In this document: positions 5,489 through 5,972 of the stretch, piece after piece
How positions within the stretch are numbered: position 1 is the stretch's first letter
Layout: each line of letters begins with the position of its first letter
From: CBCXVS01 sp965178525
GTDB lineage: Bacteria > Tectomicrobia > Entotheonellia > Entotheonellales > Entotheonellaceae
Assembly: GCA_965178525.1 (NCBI GenBank)
Contig: CBCXVS010000383.1
Span: 1 to 5,972, forward strand
DNA: 5,972 nucleotides
Direction: 5' to 3'
Notes under the pieces: generated by a model
What the model saw: the letters and a program-made list of their open reading frames with translations, nothing else
The model's database searches: none
Told to the model about the DNA's origin: nothing
Position numbers and translations under genes: made by a program

Positions 5489-5860
5489 TCAGCTCTCGAT
5501 CAGGACATGCTCTTCGACCAAACAGGCCGAGGACCGTCCGAGATCGATGAAGCGCCGTTCATCCTGCCGCAAAGCCCGGTCGGCCTCACGGCCCTCGGGG
5601 ATATTGAACGCCGCACTGAGATCCTCTAGGCTCTCCCACCACAATTCCGCCGCCCCATCGTACGGTTCCTCCATCCCCCGGCTATGTTGCAAGTTGTCAT
5701 TAGCAGGCACCGTCAACGTGTGACTCTGGACGTAGCGGCGTATCCGCATGGCGGCGGCATGCCGCTGCACCAGTGGCCCATGCTGCTCACGCCAGTAGCG
5801 CTGAAATTCCTCCCGGCTCAGATGCGGCAGGCGCCACAGGCAAAAGACGACTTTGATCAT
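5489..5860 (-). CDS. EthD-domain protein (dimeric alpha/beta barrel)
   Basis: A 123-residue cytoplasmic protein of the EthD family (PF07110 type), ferredoxin-like folds that usually dimerise. The start MIKVVFCLWRLPHLSREEF gives strand 1 and helix 1. YWREQHGPLVQRH holds the characteristic W-x-x-x-H-G-P motif. RIRRYVQSHTL and AAELWWESLEDLSAAF supply the later strand and helix, and DLGRSSACLVEEHVLIE the last strand. Family members include a protein needed for ethyl tert-butyl ether degradation and small cyclases or monooxygenase partners; most have no known reaction, and none can be assigned here. ATG 5860 is chosen because GGGAGA lies seven bases upstream; a GTG at 5893 would add 11 unconserved residues. 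Its TGA lies 52 bases before the preferred GTPase start, in the same direction, so the two are probably co-transcribed. Confidence 0.85.
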   Translation of the reverse strand: MIKVVFCLWRLPHLSREEFQRYWREQHGPLVQRHAAAMRIRRYVQSHTLTVPANDNLQHSRGMEEPYDGAAELWWESLEDLSAAFNIPEGREADRALRQDERRFIDLGRSSACLVEEHVLIES

Positions 5861-5972
5861 GATCACGTCTCCCTTGGCGTGAGTAGGGGCCACCGGGAAT
5901 GGCCTTAAGTCAAGCCAACTCCTTTCTTGATGAAGCAGTTACGCCGATTGCCTGAGACCGACTCTCCTCTCA
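5861..5972. other. Leader of the EthD gene at the right edge
   Basis: No gene can be supported. On the minus strand a TTGACT (5913-5908) resembles a -35 box, but nothing like a -10 box lies 16-18 bases downstream. All three minus frames meet stops within this stretch, so any upstream gene ends outside the window or in its last bases. Confidence 0.4.

Noticed and set aside
5020..5550. 176-codon plus-strand open frame over the GTPase and EthD genes
   Set aside because: It is antisense to the Walker A and CxCC motifs of a clear GTPase and crosses two real genes; no family features are seen.
5885..5913. TTGACT as -35 box of the EthD operon
   Set aside because: At 16-18 base spacing the downstream sequence is GC-rich and unlike any -10 box.

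Overview
The window reads as a piece of a moderately GC-rich, free-living bacterial chromosome. Genes lie on both strands, have Shine-Dalgarno-like leaders and use GTG or TTG as well as ATG starts. The gene mix (N-acyl-D-amino-acid deacylase-like amidohydrolase, MOSC protein, PilZ protein, COG0523 GTPase, EthD protein) would suit environmental lineages such as Nitrospirota or Tectomicrobia. That placement is a guess; no marker gene fixes it. I see no rRNA, tRNA, CRISPR array or transposase.

Layout. 1-248 is a leader with a sigma70-like promoter and phased CTGAG repeats. 249-1970 (+) is a large amidohydrolase. 1971-2101 is a convergent intergenic stretch with a strong stem-loop. 2102-2761 (-) is a MOSC-domain gene interrupted by one in-frame amber codon, but with an intact promoter. 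2924-3187 (+) is a small lipoprotein-like frame whose signal peptide starts upstream of any usable start codon. 3341-3874 (-) encodes a zinc-ribbon-like segment plus a PilZ domain. It overlaps 3841-4215 (-), an unrecognised helical, proline-tailed ORF, and a run of ten C sits at the junction. 4216-4557 has no confident gene but holds a 75-base dyad that looks like a MITE and a possible 52-residue membrane peptide. 4558-5436 (-) is a COG0523/CobW-type G3E GTPase, and 5489-5860 (-) is an EthD-domain protein just upstream of it in the same direction.

How the genes work together. Two units look co-transcribed on the minus strand: EthD then GTPase, and the helical ORF then PilZ. The best candidate for an undescribed system is the second. 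Adding one C to the C10 tract (or removing two) would fuse the two frames into one protein of about 291 residues, so the c-di-GMP receptor could be switched by slipped-strand mispairing. A sequencing or assembly error in the homopolymer is the main alternative. The stretch from about 2100 to 4500 is unusual in having three reading frames that each look one base change away from intact.
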